Shown in pieces: positions 5,872 to 6,339 of a stretch of 6,339 nt of DNA (its first letter is position 1; each line of letters opens with the position of its first letter). Both the position numbers and the translations under genes were made by a program. The DNA comes from Lachnospiraceae bacterium (GTDB lineage Bacteria; Bacillota; Clostridia; Lachnospirales; Lachnospiraceae): the NCBI GenBank assembly GCA_003520205.1, contig DOVG01000256.1, positions 1 to 6,339 of the forward strand, in the 5' to 3' direction. The notes below the pieces were generated by a model. It was not told the DNA's origin and searched no databases. It saw nothing but the letters and a program-made list of their open reading frames with translations.

Positions 5872-6339
5872 TTATCCAATTGCCATCTTTTTACTCTTCT
5901 GAGCTGCAGGTTTTCTTGTTGCCTCTTTCTTTGCAACTTCTTCCTGCTTATTTGATATACGATCCTTGAGTGACTTCAGACCTTTCTCCTCTTTTATAGC
6001 AGTCTTTGCTTCTGCTTTCTTATCGCCTCGGTCATCCTGACTTTTATCGGTTTTTCCGATAGAAGTTTCCTTCTCCTGTTTTCTCTCTTCCATCTTATCC
6101 ATCCTCACAAGTTCATGCGATTCTGAATCATACTGGAAGACATGATCCAAAAGCTTATCTTCATCACTTACGACTCCGGCATTGATCTGCTGAACCATTC
6201 CTTCAAGTTCATTTGAATCCATACCCTGATCTTTCGGAAGAATTATTGTTTCATGCACACTGCTTGGAAGAACAATAAAGTCTCCGCCCAGCTTTTCTGC
6301 TATCTCATCCATAGCTTTCTGATTCAGGATTTCGGATGC
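5872..6339 (-). CDS. DUF5688 family protein, C-terminal part (runs off the right edge)
   Basis: The visible 155 codons continue without a stop to the end of the window, so the start lies outside. The segment reads ASEILNQKAMDEIAEKLGGD, then FIVLPSSVHETIILP, then a helix and LLDHVFQYDSESHELV. This is the C-terminal signature of DUF5688 proteins, large clostridial proteins of unknown role in which LPSSxHE is strongly conserved. From about 75 residues downstream of the edge the chain turns into a charged, low-complexity tail rich in Lys, Glu, Asp and Ala, likely disordered or coiled coil, ending KKMAIG. The first internal ATG (6312) is not the start, because the family similarity continues upstream of it. 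About 117 bases separate its stop from the NifX-like gene; whether they share a message depends on the palindrome between them. Confidence 0.85.
   Translation of the reverse strand, partial: ASEILNQKAMDEIAEKLGGDFIVLPSSVHETIILPKDQGMDSNELEGMVQQINAGVVSDEDKLLDHVFQYDSESHELVRMDKMEERKQEKETSIGKTDKSQDDRGDKKAEAKTAIKEEKGLKSLKDRISNKQEEVAKKEATRKPAAQKSKKMAIG

Noticed and set aside
5751..5936. A 61-residue minus-strand frame across the spacer before the NifX-like gene
   Set aside because: It overlaps the DUF5688 end in another frame, crosses the palindrome and shows no family-like pattern or start signal.
1..6339. CRISPR array, tRNA, rRNA or complete insertion sequence
   Set aside because: No regularly spaced repeats, no cloverleaf-like or rRNA-like segment and no transposase frame could be seen on either strand.

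Overview
The window looks like chromosomal DNA of a low-GC Gram-positive anaerobe, most likely a clostridial relative such as a Lachnospiraceae. The reasons are the AT-rich sequence, strong AGGAG-type ribosome binding sites, vegetative promoters of the TTGAAA/TATTAT type, and a typical protein set: a DUF5688 protein with a Lys/Glu-rich tail, a DUF5714 protein, a clostridial-type NifX-like protein and a Tn916-type excisionase. The assignment is inferred from protein style; no rRNA or other taxonomic marker is present. Every supported gene is on the minus strand, so the text below goes from high to low coordinates.

Region 6339-4400: the C-terminal part of a DUF5688 protein runs in from the right edge. 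After a spacer holding a strong two-part palindrome (5788-5825) comes a tight three-gene unit: a NifX/NifB-type cofactor-binding protein with a His/Cys-rich tail, a Cys-rich DUF5714 protein, and a CrcB/FluC fluoride channel with a TTG start. The gaps are about 27 and 2 bases. This suggests a metal-cofactor or stress operon, but a shared function is inference.

Region 4328-3491: the C-terminal remnant of a MacB/FtsX-type ABC transporter permease. It has lost its 5' part and carries a frameshift at a run of four A (minus strand). A rho-independent terminator follows it.

Region 3465-1640: a new transcription unit with an extended -10 promoter. It encodes an unrecognised six-helix membrane protein, then, overlapping it by 4 bases, a small DUF3592-like membrane-anchored protein broken by an in-frame TAG at codon 25, then a GNAT acetyltransferase whose ribosome binding site overlaps the preceding stop.

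Region 1596-1251: a patch of genomic debris. A 46-residue N-terminal stub of a 2'-5' RNA ligase (2H phosphoesterase) family protein ends where its first catalytic HxS/T motif should be. It abuts an orphan Tn916-type excisionase that has no integrase beside it. This is a relic of a lost integrative element or of a deletion.

Region 1217-43: the housekeeping gene ychF (OLA1-family ATPase) with its own near-consensus promoter. The window is therefore a mix of housekeeping genes and decaying accessory DNA, with three broken genes in about 3 kb. I see no CRISPR array, rRNA, tRNA or complete mobile element.
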